This document shows, in pieces, positions 5,655-14,176 of a stretch of DNA of 31,613 nucleotides. The stretch's first letter is position 1; every line of letters begins with the position of its first letter. This stretch comes from a virus. Both the position numbers and the translations under genes were made by a program. The notes under the pieces are model-generated. The model was not told the DNA's origin, ran no database searches, and was given only the letters and a program-made list of their open reading frames with translations. The stretch spans positions 1 through 31,613 of IMG/VR virus record IMGVR_UViG_3300032241_000389; one strand, written 5' to 3'.

Positions 5655-5923
5655 AAAAGCACGACAAGCCAATCCCACACAAAACAACAGGCAAGGATAA
5701 AACATATAATCCTACTGACAAAGGTGCTGGGATGACCGCTAAGGGTCGTGCTGAATACAATGCAAAGAATGGTTCTAACTTAAAAGCACCTGCACCGAAT
5801 CCTAAGACAAAGAAAGATGAAGGTCGTAAGGCTTCATTTTGTGCCAGGATGGAAGGGGTTGTAAAGAAAGCTAAAGGCCCTGCAGAACGAGCAAAGGCTT
5901 CTTTAAAAAATTGGAATTGTTAA
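5651..5923 (+). CDS. Small basic conserved protein, DUF6321-like
   Basis: A 90-residue lysine-rich protein with the conserved pattern GAGMTAKGRAEYNAKNGSNLKAP at about residues 26-48 and KASFCARMEGV followed by a C-terminal LKNWNC. I associate this with the DUF6321 family common in aquatic phages. Two cysteines (about C64 and C90) sit in the two conserved blocks. Function is unknown. Coupling to the 46-residue gene is by ATGA overlap. Confidence 0.68.
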   Translation: MKKHDKPIPHKTTGKDKTYNPTDKGAGMTAKGRAEYNAKNGSNLKAPAPNPKTKKDEGRKASFCARMEGVVKKAKGPAERAKASLKNWNC

Positions 5924-5926
5924 ATC

Positions 5927-7159
5927 ATGCCTTCCCTAATGGACTTAATCTCTGGTTATAGTCAAGGAGGTGCTCCGACTGATGGTAGCACACAAACATT
6001 AGGGCAAGCTGCAAGAGACATTTATCAAGGGTTAATTAATCCTCAGCAATTACAAGAAGTTCAAAGAGCTACTCAACGCACACAAAATGTGCTTCCATCT
6101 GTTTTAGAATCCTTAGCTCGTGGATCAGTTGCTCAAGTGCCTGGCACAGTTGGTGACATTAGTTCTTTATTGCGTCAATTATCCCCTGAGACAATGCAAC
6201 AATTATTTGGTAATAGGTCAGCTCCAACTACTGAAGAAGTGCTTGGCTTAGTGCCTAGAATGACTCCTAATTATCAAGGAAGTGAATCACATGAGATGAT
6301 GGGTGGATTATTAAGCCCAGCTATGGGGTATTTTGCTAAAGCAATACCTATGCAAATGAAGGGTATGCCTATTGGAAACATGATTGCTTATCATGGAACG
6401 CCACATCAAATACAAGGTGGCTTTGATATGTCAAAAATAGGAACTGGAGAAGGAGCTCAAGCATATGGTCATGGAATGTATTTTGCTGAAAATCCTGATG
6501 TAGCTAAAAGTTATCAAAAAGACTTAGCAAATCATTATGAGCCTTATATTCAATATGGGAAAGAAAAAATTTCAGGACAAGGATTATCTAATACTGATTT
6601 GAATGTTTATAAATATCTTGAAACAGGTAAAAAATATGCTGGTCAGTTTCCACATAATACGCAATATTATGCTAAAAAAATTGCTGAAGAAGCAAACGAT
6701 TTGGAAGCCTTAAAAAAATTACAAGAACATTCAGATATAAAATTTGGGGAACAATTTAATAAAGGTAATTTATATAAAGTAGATATTCCTGATGAACATG
6801 TTGCAACTTATATGGATTATGACAAGCCATTAGGACAACAAAGTGTAATAGTAAAAAAAGCATTAAATGAGTTAAAAAAACAAATTACCCCTGAAATGAA
6901 AATGGAATTAGGTGGTGATATGAATATATTATTTGGCAAAGATGTGACACCAGTTCAATTTTTAAATACTATGGAAATAATCCATCCTACAGGTGGAGTA
7001 GGTATTGGTGAAAAAATGTTAAATGAACTTGGTGTAAAAGGTATTAAATATTTTGATAATACCAGTAGAAATGCTAATCAAGGAACTCGTAATTTTGTAT
7101 CTTTTGATCCGCAAGCTGTAAAAATATTAGAAAAAAACAGTAAAAAACTTGGAGATTAA
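5927..7159 (+). CDS. Putative virion-associated ADP-ribosyltransferase-like (ART-PolyVal) protein
   Basis: A 410-residue protein. The first ~140 residues resemble linkers of phage polyvalent proteins (SVAQVPGTVGDISSLLRQL at about 68-86). The rest looks like an ART-PolyVal domain: AYHGTPH at 154-160, GEGAQAYGHGMYFAENPDVAKSY at 174-196, and a C-terminal GVKGIKYFDNTSRNANQGTRNFVSFD region at about 369-394. The HG and YF positions fit the NAD-binding H-Y frame of such enzymes. Polyvalent proteins are thought to be packaged and injected to modify host proteins. Late position before the terminase fits this, but packaging and activity are inferred. Confidence 0.72.
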   Translation: MPSLMDLISGYSQGGAPTDGSTQTLGQAARDIYQGLINPQQLQEVQRATQRTQNVLPSVLESLARGSVAQVPGTVGDISSLLRQLSPETMQQLFGNRSAPTTEEVLGLVPRMTPNYQGSESHEMMGGLLSPAMGYFAKAIPMQMKGMPIGNMIAYHGTPHQIQGGFDMSKIGTGEGAQAYGHGMYFAENPDVAKSYQKDLANHYEPYIQYGKEKISGQGLSNTDLNVYKYLETGKKYAGQFPHNTQYYAKKIAEEANDLEALKKLQEHSDIKFGEQFNKGNLYKVDIPDEHVATYMDYDKPLGQQSVIVKKALNELKKQITPEMKMELGGDMNILFGKDVTPVQFLNTMEIIHPTGGVGIGEKMLNELGVKGIKYFDNTSRNANQGTRNFVSFDPQAVKILEKNSKKLGD

Positions 7160-7318
7160 ATGCAAAACAATCTTAAAGACTTCTATCTAACATGGGTAGA
7201 GATGACAAAAGTAATACCTAGTAATCGTTTAGAAAGACAGCGTGGCGAATTATTAGCTCAAAAATTACTTGATTTATCAGATAAAATACAAGAAGAACTA
7301 CAAGCAGAATCTATCTAA
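7160..7318 (+). CDS. 52-residue small protein
   Basis: This starts immediately after the ART gene stop, with GGAG 6 nt before the ATG, so it is almost certainly translated. It reads MQNNLKDFYLTWVEMTKV, then RLERQRGELLAQKLLDLSDKIQEEL, a helical protein with no membrane segment. No family is recognised. A small partner or antidote of the ART-like protein is conceivable from the tight linkage, but nothing in the sequence proves it. Confidence 0.62.
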   Translation: MQNNLKDFYLTWVEMTKVIPSNRLERQRGELLAQKLLDLSDKIQEELQAESI

Positions 7319-7439
7319 TTGTTATATAAGTTAAATCTTTGATATATAATAACTTAAGTAAACTAAATATATTCTGTAAGTTATTGATTTATATGCTTAT
7401 CGTTAAAATTGATTAAAAACCATTTACCTATTATAAAAG
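7319..7439 (+). promoter_or_regulatory. Intergenic region before the terminase genes
   Basis: 121 very AT-rich bp. A TATAAT at 7345-7350 could be a -10 for the packaging and virion genes, but its -35 is poor. A stronger-looking pair, TTGATT (7409-7414), 17 bp, TATAAA (7432-7437), would start transcription downstream of the terminase ATG and so cannot serve it. The small terminase has no clear ribosome site. Confidence 0.35.
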
Positions 7440-7775
7440 ATGATTGCTCACGAACCTACTGATGTCACTAAAGAACTTGTTAAAAGATCGAGTGGCTTAG
7501 GCTTACCTCAAGAACAAATTTGTGCGTTACTTGGTGGCATTACTTCAAAGACATTGAGAAAGCATTATGAACTTGAACTATGCTTAGGTAAGGCGGAAGC
7601 TAGTGCGAAGATTGCTGATACTTTATTTAACAAGGCTCAATCAGGCGATACAACAGCAATGATCTGGTGGACTAAAGCACAGATGAGATGGTCAGAAACA
7701 CAAAAGCAAGAAATATCAGGTGCGGATGGTGGTGCATTGACTATCCAGTTATTATCTCAAGATGAAAATGCGTGA
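7440..7775 (+). CDS. Terminase small subunit
   Basis: A 111-residue DNA-recognition subunit of the packaging motor. An HTH is visible at about residues 10-45: ELVKRSSGLGLPQEQICALLGGITSKTLRKHYE. The C-terminal half is helical (oligomerisation, contact to the large subunit). This is the same N-terminal pattern as many short phage TerS proteins, shorter than P22 gp3. Its stop overlaps the GTG start of the large subunit. It is expected to form a ring that selects the pac site. Confidence 0.82.
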   Translation: MIAHEPTDVTKELVKRSSGLGLPQEQICALLGGITSKTLRKHYELELCLGKAEASAKIADTLFNKAQSGDTTAMIWWTKAQMRWSETQKQEISGADGGALTIQLLSQDENA

Positions 7776-9127
7776 AGCTCCATAATAAACAATTAGAAGC
7801 TCTTAATGTTATTAATGGTAATGCGACCTATGCCATGTTGTTCGGTGGCTCAAGGTCAGGCAAGACTTTTCTCCTAGTAAGACAGATTATTGTCAGAGCA
7901 CTTAAAGCTCCTAAATCTCGTCATGCAATCCTTCGATTCCGATTTAACCAAGTTAAAAACTCTATTGTTTACGATACCTTCCCAAAGGTGATGGAGTTAT
8001 GTTTTCAAGATATAACCTATAAGATTAATAAGACTGATTGGTTCATTACGTTGCCAAACGGTTCGGAGATATGGTTCGGTGGGTTAGATGACAAAGAGAG
8101 AACCGAGAAGATTCTTGGTATGGAGTTTGCAACTATCTACTTGAACGAATGTAGTCAAATACCCTATAATTCTGTAGGGATTGCTATTACCAGACTTGCA
8201 CAGAAAGTTGAACAAGTCATCGAAGGTAAGAATCCTACATTACTTAAACCAAGAATGTATTTTGACTGTAATCCACCTAATAAAAATCACTGGACATATG
8301 CACTATTCATACAACACCGAGACCCTGAAACAAAGAATCCGATTAATAATGAACAGGATTATGTTTATTTTCAAATCAATCCATTCGATAACAAAGAAAA
8401 TTTATCAGATGGTTACCTCGATACGCTTAAAAATCTAAGTGCAAGATTAAGAAAGCGATTTCTTGAAGGAGAGTTTGCCGATGCGAACCCTAATCAATTA
8501 TTTAAAGAAGAAGATATTGACAAATGGCGTGTGGAAGATGAACGCCTACCTGACTTTGTGCGTGTTCTTGTCGGTGTTGATCCAAGCGGCTCTGGTGATA
8601 CTGATAATGCGGATAATGATGCAATTGGAATTGTCGTTGGTGCTCTAGGGGTTGATGGTAATGCCTATTTACTTGAGGATTGCACAGTTAAAGCAGGCCC
8701 TTCTACATGGGGTAAAGTGGCAGCATCAGCATTTGACCGTCATAAAGCAGATTTAATCCTTGCAGAGTCCAATTTTGGTGGTGCAATGGTAGAACAAGTT
8801 ATCCAAACTGCAAGACCTAGAACCCCTTACAAGGCTGTAAGTGCTTCTCGTGGTAAAGTAATTCGAGCTGAACCCTTTTCACTTCTCTATGAACAAGGTA
8901 AAATTAGACATTGCGGAAGATTTATTGATCTTGAGGATGAGATGGCTGGATTTTCTACGCAGGGATATGTTGGTAATGCGTCACCAAACCGAGTTGATGC
9001 TTGGATATGGGTGCTTACTGAATTATTCCCAGGCATGGTAAGAGATCGAGCAGAAAAGAAATTAACAATACCTAAAAGACCACCAATGTTATCAAGAAAT
9101 GGTAACTATGGCGGTTCGTGGATGTGA
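7772..9127 (+). CDS. Terminase large subunit
   Basis: A 451-residue packaging ATPase and nuclease. Walker A GGSRSGKT is at 25-32 and Walker B TIYLNE at 121-126, followed by CSQI. The nuclease domain begins near VGVDPSGSGD with D270 as the first metal ligand, and further acidic residues follow (LAES at about 329, a C-terminal RVDAW). It starts with GTG in a GTGA overlap with the small subunit, which implies translational coupling. It cuts concatemeric DNA and pumps it through the portal encoded next. Confidence 0.95.
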   Translation: MKLHNKQLEALNVINGNATYAMLFGGSRSGKTFLLVRQIIVRALKAPKSRHAILRFRFNQVKNSIVYDTFPKVMELCFQDITYKINKTDWFITLPNGSEIWFGGLDDKERTEKILGMEFATIYLNECSQIPYNSVGIAITRLAQKVEQVIEGKNPTLLKPRMYFDCNPPNKNHWTYALFIQHRDPETKNPINNEQDYVYFQINPFDNKENLSDGYLDTLKNLSARLRKRFLEGEFADANPNQLFKEEDIDKWRVEDERLPDFVRVLVGVDPSGSGDTDNADNDAIGIVVGALGVDGNAYLLEDCTVKAGPSTWGKVAASAFDRHKADLILAESNFGGAMVEQVIQTARPRTPYKAVSASRGKVIRAEPFSLLYEQGKIRHCGRFIDLEDEMAGFSTQGYVGNASPNRVDAWIWVLTELFPGMVRDRAEKKLTIPKRPPMLSRNGNYGGSWM

Positions 9128-9135
9128 GGATAAAT

Positions 9136-11313
9136 ATGGCAGAAAAAGAAAAAGATATTATCGCAAGAGCACAAGAGAATTTTAAAGCGTGTCAAGATTG
9201 GGAAGCATTAACTCGTCAGCGTTTTAAAGAAGATATGCGGTTCTTATTTGCTGATTCTGATAACCAAGACCAATGGGAGCCTTCAGTCAAGGCTCGTAGG
9301 CATATGGCAACTCAGCCTATGATTACAATTAATAAAGTCCATACACATTGGTTAATGATTGTAAACCAGATGAAGGAAAATAAGCCTTCTATTCAAGTTC
9401 ATCCTACGAATGGCGAAGCAAGTTATGAAGCTGCTCAAATCTACGAAGGATTAATCAGACACATTGAATACAAGTCTAATGCTAAAGTTGCGTATGATAT
9501 TGCCTCTGAACAACAAGTCGGTGGTGGCGTAGGTTATGTGCAAGTCATTACAAAGTATGCAGATGATTCTACATTTGACCAAGAAATCTTTATTAAAGAG
9601 ATTCCAGATGCGTTATCTGTTTATCTAGACCCTCATATTAAGAAGCGTGATGGCTCTGACGCTAAGTTTGCATTTATTTACGAAGATATGCCAAGACGAG
9701 AGTTTGAGCGTAAATATCCTAATTTTAAAATGCCATCTTCTAATGGTAATCAGATGTGGGTTACTAAAGATGTTGTTAGAGTTGCCACTTACTTTGAAAA
9801 AGAAACTCGTAAAGAATGGTTATATTCCATTACTAATGACGATGATTCAGTAAAGTTTATGCGTGAATCTGACATTTCTGTAGAGGAGCGTAAACTCTTT
9901 AACGAGATTATTCGTCAAGGTGGCGAAGGAATTGATCGCAGAAGAATTGATAAACACATTATTAAGAAGTATTTAATTGGTGGCACAGAAATACTTGAGA
10001 AAGGTACTTGGCCTGGTTCTTATATTCCTATTGCTAGACAAGTAGGCGAAGAAGTAATTATTGAACAACGATTAGACCGTAAGGGTATTGTGCGTTATAT
10101 GAAGGATGCACAGAGAGCGTATAACTATAACGCTAGTGCTGCCTTAGAGTTCGGAGCATTACAATCGAAGTCACCATACCTTGCACCAGTCGAAGCAATT
10201 GAAGGGCTTGAGAATTATTGGTCAACTGCCAATGTGGAGAATCATGCCTATTTGCCATATAACCACGCTGACGAACAAGGCAATCCAGTCCCAACACCAA
10301 GCAAAGCACCAGCTCCAATGGGTGCTCCAGTTTACATGGATGGTATGCAGGTAGCCAACATGGAAATGATGATGACCTCTGGTCAATACGAGCAAACATT
10401 TGGAGAACAATCTCAAGAGTTATCTGGTGTAAGTATTGATAAGCGTATTAAACAAGGTAATCGTGCTACATTCCATTTCCAAGATGCACAAGCTAATACA
10501 ATTCAATTTGTTGGTAAGATTATTATTGACTTGATTCCTAAAATCTATGATACCAAGCGTATTGTAAGAATTTTAGGTGAAGATGGTTCTGAAGATCAGA
10601 TTATGGTTGATCCACAGGCTAAACAAGCAATTATTCAAAACGAGCAAGAGGAAGAAGCTAAAGTTCAGACTATCTTTAATCCTAATGTTGGTAAGTATGA
10701 TGTGGTGGCAGAGTGTGGTCCAAGTTATGATACGAAGCGTCAAGAAGCATTTGATTCAATGACTAAGTTACTTTCTGCCCAACCTGCTTTATCACAAGTT
10801 ATTGGTGATTTATATATGGGATCTGCAGACTTCCCTGGTGCTGATAAGTTACAAGAACGCATGAGAAATTGGATTCCACCTAATATTTTAGGTACAGGGC
10901 CATCTGAGCAAGAACAACAGTTAATGCAACAGTTACAACAATCACAAATGGCTATACAAGAATTAACTCAGCAACTCAATGATAAACAGGCTTATGTAGC
11001 AATTGAGAAGCAAAGAGCGGACATTGATGCGTTGAACCATTTAGCTCTCAGATATGAGAATGAGCGTCAAGATAGTATTCAAGCGTTTAAAGCTGAGACA
11101 GACCGCCTCAAAGCAATCTTAGCGAATATGACCCCTGAGCAAATGAGTGGTATAACAGAAAAGACTTACCAAGAAATAGAAGTGCAACAACCCCCTGCAG
11201 TCGAATACGATCAGACACAATTTGATCCATCACAATTGATTCAAGAATATTTACCAAAGATTCAAGAACCAACGCAACCTCAACAACAACCACAAGGAAT
11301 GAACAATGGATGA
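9136..11313 (+). CDS. Portal protein (P22 gp1-like)
   Basis: A 725-residue protein, the same length as P22 gp1. N-terminal helices (ENFKACQDWEALTRQRFKEDMRF) and the TINKV..HWLMIVNQMKENKPSIQVHP segment match P22-like portals. The C-terminal ~150 residues are a glutamine-rich long helix, consistent with the barrel of this portal family. I start it at ATG 9136 behind GAGGATAAAT; an earlier in-frame GTG overlaps the terminase and lacks a site. It forms the dodecameric DNA channel at one capsid vertex and docks the gp4-like tail ring. It overlaps the scaffold start. Confidence 0.9.
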   Translation: MAEKEKDIIARAQENFKACQDWEALTRQRFKEDMRFLFADSDNQDQWEPSVKARRHMATQPMITINKVHTHWLMIVNQMKENKPSIQVHPTNGEASYEAAQIYEGLIRHIEYKSNAKVAYDIASEQQVGGGVGYVQVITKYADDSTFDQEIFIKEIPDALSVYLDPHIKKRDGSDAKFAFIYEDMPRREFERKYPNFKMPSSNGNQMWVTKDVVRVATYFEKETRKEWLYSITNDDDSVKFMRESDISVEERKLFNEIIRQGGEGIDRRRIDKHIIKKYLIGGTEILEKGTWPGSYIPIARQVGEEVIIEQRLDRKGIVRYMKDAQRAYNYNASAALEFGALQSKSPYLAPVEAIEGLENYWSTANVENHAYLPYNHADEQGNPVPTPSKAPAPMGAPVYMDGMQVANMEMMMTSGQYEQTFGEQSQELSGVSIDKRIKQGNRATFHFQDAQANTIQFVGKIIIDLIPKIYDTKRIVRILGEDGSEDQIMVDPQAKQAIIQNEQEEEAKVQTIFNPNVGKYDVVAECGPSYDTKRQEAFDSMTKLLSAQPALSQVIGDLYMGSADFPGADKLQERMRNWIPPNILGTGPSEQEQQLMQQLQQSQMAIQELTQQLNDKQAYVAIEKQRADIDALNHLALRYENERQDSIQAFKAETDRLKAILANMTPEQMSGITEKTYQEIEVQQPPAVEYDQTQFDPSQLIQEYLPKIQEPTQPQQQPQGMNNG

Positions 11314-11998
11314 GCAATCTACAACGCAAATAGATAGCGAATTACCCCAAGAAACCCCTAAAGAAGAACCGAAACAAGAAAACTCCTATAACGAATTGCC
11401 TGATTGGGCAAAGCGTAGAATGGGAGAACTTGCAGCAGAAAAGAACGCTGCTAGGCAAAAATTAGAGGAATTACAATCTAAACAACAACAACCACAAGAG
11501 CAAAGCTATACTCCACAGGAAAATATCCAAGAGTTAGCAATGACTTATGCTAAACAAATTGCAGCACAACAAGTGCAAGAGCAATCCTTTGTAAACAAGA
11601 TGACTGAAATTGAACGCAATGCTAAGGAAGAATTTGGCGATGTTTACGATCAGTCCGTAGCAAACTTACAATTAGCTGGAGTTGGTGGTCAAGACTTTTT
11701 ACAGGCTTTAGCAGCAATACCAAGTCCTGAGAAAGTAATTACATTTTTAGGAAAGTCACAGAATATTAATGAGGCAATCCGTATCGCTAATTTAAGTCCA
11801 ATGCAGATGGGAGTCGAATTGACAAAGTTATCTACAAAAGCTACCAAAGAACTTGGTAAACAAAAATCAAATGCTCCAGCACCAGTCGGAGATGTAGAAG
11901 GTGGTTCAAGTCGTACAACAGGTGGAGCTGAGCCTAGTCCATCTGATACTCAAGCATGGATTAAATGGCGGTCAGAAAACGCTAGACGCAGAAGGTAA
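11306..11998 (+). CDS. Scaffolding protein (gp8-like)
   Basis: A 230-residue acidic, Gln/Glu/Lys-rich protein without globular motifs: a disordered N-terminus (ETPKEEPKQE), a coiled coil at about 40-120, and a C-terminal basic tip (KWRSENARRRR). A basic C-terminal helix-turn-helix that binds the coat is the hallmark of P22-type scaffolds. Its place between portal and coat matches P22 gene 8. It is expected to fill the procapsid and exit before DNA packaging. Confidence 0.85.
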   Translation: MDEQSTTQIDSELPQETPKEEPKQENSYNELPDWAKRRMGELAAEKNAARQKLEELQSKQQQPQEQSYTPQENIQELAMTYAKQIAAQQVQEQSFVNKMTEIERNAKEEFGDVYDQSVANLQLAGVGGQDFLQALAAIPSPEKVITFLGKSQNINEAIRIANLSPMQMGVELTKLSTKATKELGKQKSNAPAPVGDVEGGSSRTTGGAEPSPSDTQAWIKWRSENARRRR

Positions 11999-12002
11999 AA
12001 AA

Positions 12003-12038
12003 TTAACCCTTATTGAAAATTATTTTAATAAGGGTTAA
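12003..12038. terminator. Strong inverted repeat between scaffold and coat genes
   Basis: TTAACCCTTATT (12003-12014) and AATAAGGGTTAA (12027-12038) form a perfect 12-bp stem; AAAA/TTTT in the loop can extend it to 16 bp around TTA. The plus-strand tail is AAATAAC without a U tract, while the minus strand runs into TTTTTT, so as an intrinsic terminator it is better for leftward transcripts. On the plus strand it may partially terminate or stabilise the mRNA end ahead of the coat gene. Confidence 0.6.
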
Positions 12039-12163
12039 AATAACACCATAGGTCTAAATGAACCGTAAAATCATTGTATCAGGCGTGAATATTTCTCTTT
12101 AGCCAAGACGAAAAGTAAGTATTTTTTATTATTTTTTATCCTTAATCCTTTGGAGATTTAATT
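12039..12163 (+). promoter_or_regulatory. Leader of the coat gene
   Basis: 125 non-coding bases before the coat ATG. They contain a tandem T-rich element at 12120-12139 (TATTTTTTA repeated) and a GGAG ribosome site 8 nt before the ATG. No convincing promoter hexamer pair is seen. With the hairpin just upstream it probably sets a high, separate level of coat synthesis, as the capsid needs hundreds of copies. Confidence 0.4.
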
Positions 12164-13366
12164 ATGGCCTCAAATTCATTATTAACCATCGACCAGATCA
12201 CCAATGAAGCGGTGCGTCTGTTCACACAAACTAATGCCTTTTTAAGAACTGTATCTCGTCAATATGATGATCAGTTTTCTCGCACAGGAGCGAAAATTGG
12301 AAGCACACTCCGTGTAAGATTACCGAACGACTATACAGTTACAACTGGCCCTGCTATTACCCCACAAGGTACTAATGAGCAAAACACAACTTTAACTGTA
12401 GCAACTCAAGCCAATGTTCCAGTATCTTTTGGAACTGCTGAAAAGACTTTGCAATTAGATGATTTCTCTGAGCGTGTATTAGCTCCAGCAGTAAACCGTT
12501 TAGCTGCTTATGTTGCTGCTGACTTAATGAATGTTGTTAATTCATCTTCTAACCTAATTGCTAACTTATCTGGCACAACTATTAACAGCCCACAAGCTCA
12601 ACAATGGTTACAAGCTGGTGCAGCACTAGACCAGAACTTAGCACCTAGAATGGATCGTAAGATTATTCTTGACCCAATTACTCAATCAAGAACTATCAGC
12701 TCATTAGCTGGCTTATTTAACCCACAAGTTAAAATTGCTGACCAATATGAGACAGGTATTATCTCTCGTGATACTTTAGGCTTTGACTGGATGTATGACC
12801 AGACTACTTTGGTTCACACAACTGGTACATTCTCTGCTGGTACTGTAAATGGTGGATCACAAACTGGTACTACATTAACAACCAATGCTATTACTGGTAC
12901 ATTCACTAAAGGTGATGTAATCACAATCGCTGGTGTTTATGCAATTAACCGTTTAACTGGTTTATCACAAGGCACATTGCGTCAATTCGTAGTAACTGCC
13001 AATGTGGCTACTGGTGCAACATCTATTCCAATTTATCCAGCAATCGTTCCAGCTCCAGCAGCGTTCAATACTGTAACTAACTCACCAGCTAACTCTGCTG
13101 CAATTAGTTTAGTAATGCCTGCAGGTTCACAGTATCGTCAGAACTTGGCATACTTCCCAGAAGCCTTCACATTGGCTTGTGCTGACTTAGAAATGCCTAC
13201 TGCTGGTGTTGTCCAAGCTGCAAGAGCACAATTTGATGGTATCTCATTGCGTATGATTGAAGCATATGATGTTATGTCAGATAGCTTAATTACTCGTATG
13301 GACATCCTTTACGGTTATGCAGCAATCAAACCTGAATGGGCTTGCGTAGTAGCTGATGTAGTTTAA
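12164..13366 (+). CDS. Major capsid (coat) protein, P22 gp5 family
   Basis: A 400-residue coat subunit, slightly shorter than P22 gp5 (430). The N-terminal SLLTIDQITNEAVRLFTQTNAFLRTVSRQYDDQF and RVRLPNDY..TTGPAITPQ blocks are typical of the P22 coat family, as is the spine-helix region SERVLAPAVNRLAAYVAADLM. A Thr/Gly/Val-rich segment at about 215-300 probably corresponds to the inserted I-domain. It builds the icosahedral shell around the scaffold. The adjacent hairpins suggest control separate from the flanking genes. Confidence 0.9.
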   Translation: MASNSLLTIDQITNEAVRLFTQTNAFLRTVSRQYDDQFSRTGAKIGSTLRVRLPNDYTVTTGPAITPQGTNEQNTTLTVATQANVPVSFGTAEKTLQLDDFSERVLAPAVNRLAAYVAADLMNVVNSSSNLIANLSGTTINSPQAQQWLQAGAALDQNLAPRMDRKIILDPITQSRTISSLAGLFNPQVKIADQYETGIISRDTLGFDWMYDQTTLVHTTGTFSAGTVNGGSQTGTTLTTNAITGTFTKGDVITIAGVYAINRLTGLSQGTLRQFVVTANVATGATSIPIYPAIVPAPAAFNTVTNSPANSAAISLVMPAGSQYRQNLAYFPEAFTLACADLEMPTAGVVQAARAQFDGISLRMIEAYDVMSDSLITRMDILYGYAAIKPEWACVVADVV

Positions 13367-13385
13367 TTGCGTTGTAGTTGTATTT

Positions 13386-13412
13386 AATGGGCTTCCTTAT
13401 AGGGAGTCCATT
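13386..13412 (+). terminator. Hairpin after the coat gene
   Basis: AATGGGCTTCC (13386-13396) and GGGAGTCCATT (13402-13412) form an 11-bp stem with two G-U wobbles and a 5-nt loop, followed by ATTTAATTTT. The wobbles are valid for a plus-strand RNA. It may be a leaky terminator that lowers tail-gene expression relative to coat. Confidence 0.6.
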
Positions 13413-13432
13413 ATTTAATTTTAAGGATAGAT

Positions 13433-14176
13433 ATGAGCCAACCATTGCCGACAACTCCGAGAGATATTGTAAATTTAGCTCTTAAGACTGCGAATGTGGT
13501 GGGTGTAGGACAATCTGCCTTAGCAGAAGATACAAATGATGTATTCAATATGTTGAATATGATGCTTGCCCAATGGCAACGCAGACGCTATATGGTTTAT
13601 AACTTAGAGACCATCGGCATTACAGCAACAGGAGCAGTATCTTATACCATTGGTGTAGGACAACAGTTCAATATCACAAGACCAGTTAAGATTGAATCAG
13701 CCTATATTCGTATGCAAGGTGGTTCAACTTTACCAGTCGATTACCCTTTACAAGTATTAAGAGCACAAGAAGATTACGATAGAATCAGTATCAAGACTTT
13801 AAATGCTTTCCCTCAGTATGTTTATTACGATACAACTTTCCCAGTCGGGAATATTTATGTATGGCCAGTCCCTAATAATCAGTATCAAATATTTTTAACG
13901 GTAATGGTTCAATTGCAATCATTCCAAAATTTAAGTGACCAAATTGTATTACCTCCAGAGTATTTAGATGCGATGCAATGGAATCTTGCTGATCGTATTA
14001 CTGCTATGTACGGTATGCCGCAGAATCCACAGATTACAAAGTATGCTGAAGCCTCTATGAGAGCTATTGAGGAAGTAAACTCACAAATTCCATTGTTGCA
14101 TATGCCAATTGCTTTACGAGGCAAGTCTGGTGCTTATAACATTTATGGCGATTTCTATGTTGGAAGTGCTGGATAA
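13433..14176 (+). CDS. Tail accessory / packaged-DNA stabilisation protein, P22 gp4-like
   Basis: A 247-residue protein, longer than P22 gp4 (166). The N-terminal TPRDIVNLALKTANVVGVGQSALAEDTNDVFNMLNMMLAQWQRRR helical block is the typical gp4-like adaptor pattern, followed by an aromatic beta-rich middle (YYDTTFPVGNIYVWPVPN). It would form the first ring below the portal, sealing the DNA. It lies directly after the coat gene and shares TAATG with the gp10-like gene. Confidence 0.88.
   Translation: MSQPLPTTPRDIVNLALKTANVVGVGQSALAEDTNDVFNMLNMMLAQWQRRRYMVYNLETIGITATGAVSYTIGVGQQFNITRPVKIESAYIRMQGGSTLPVDYPLQVLRAQEDYDRISIKTLNAFPQYVYYDTTFPVGNIYVWPVPNNQYQIFLTVMVQLQSFQNLSDQIVLPPEYLDAMQWNLADRITAMYGMPQNPQITKYAEASMRAIEEVNSQIPLLHMPIALRGKSGAYNIYGDFYVGSAG

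Noticed and set aside
7409-7437. TTGATT-17-TATAAA as the terminase promoter
   Set aside because: It would start transcription after the terminase start codon, so it cannot make the full small subunit.
10133-10416. Minus-strand open frames inside the portal gene
   Set aside because: They run antisense to a well-supported portal gene, with no ribosome sites and shadow-frame composition.
12058-12102. 14-codon frame in the coat leader
   Set aside because: No ribosome site and too short to judge; kept as leader sequence.
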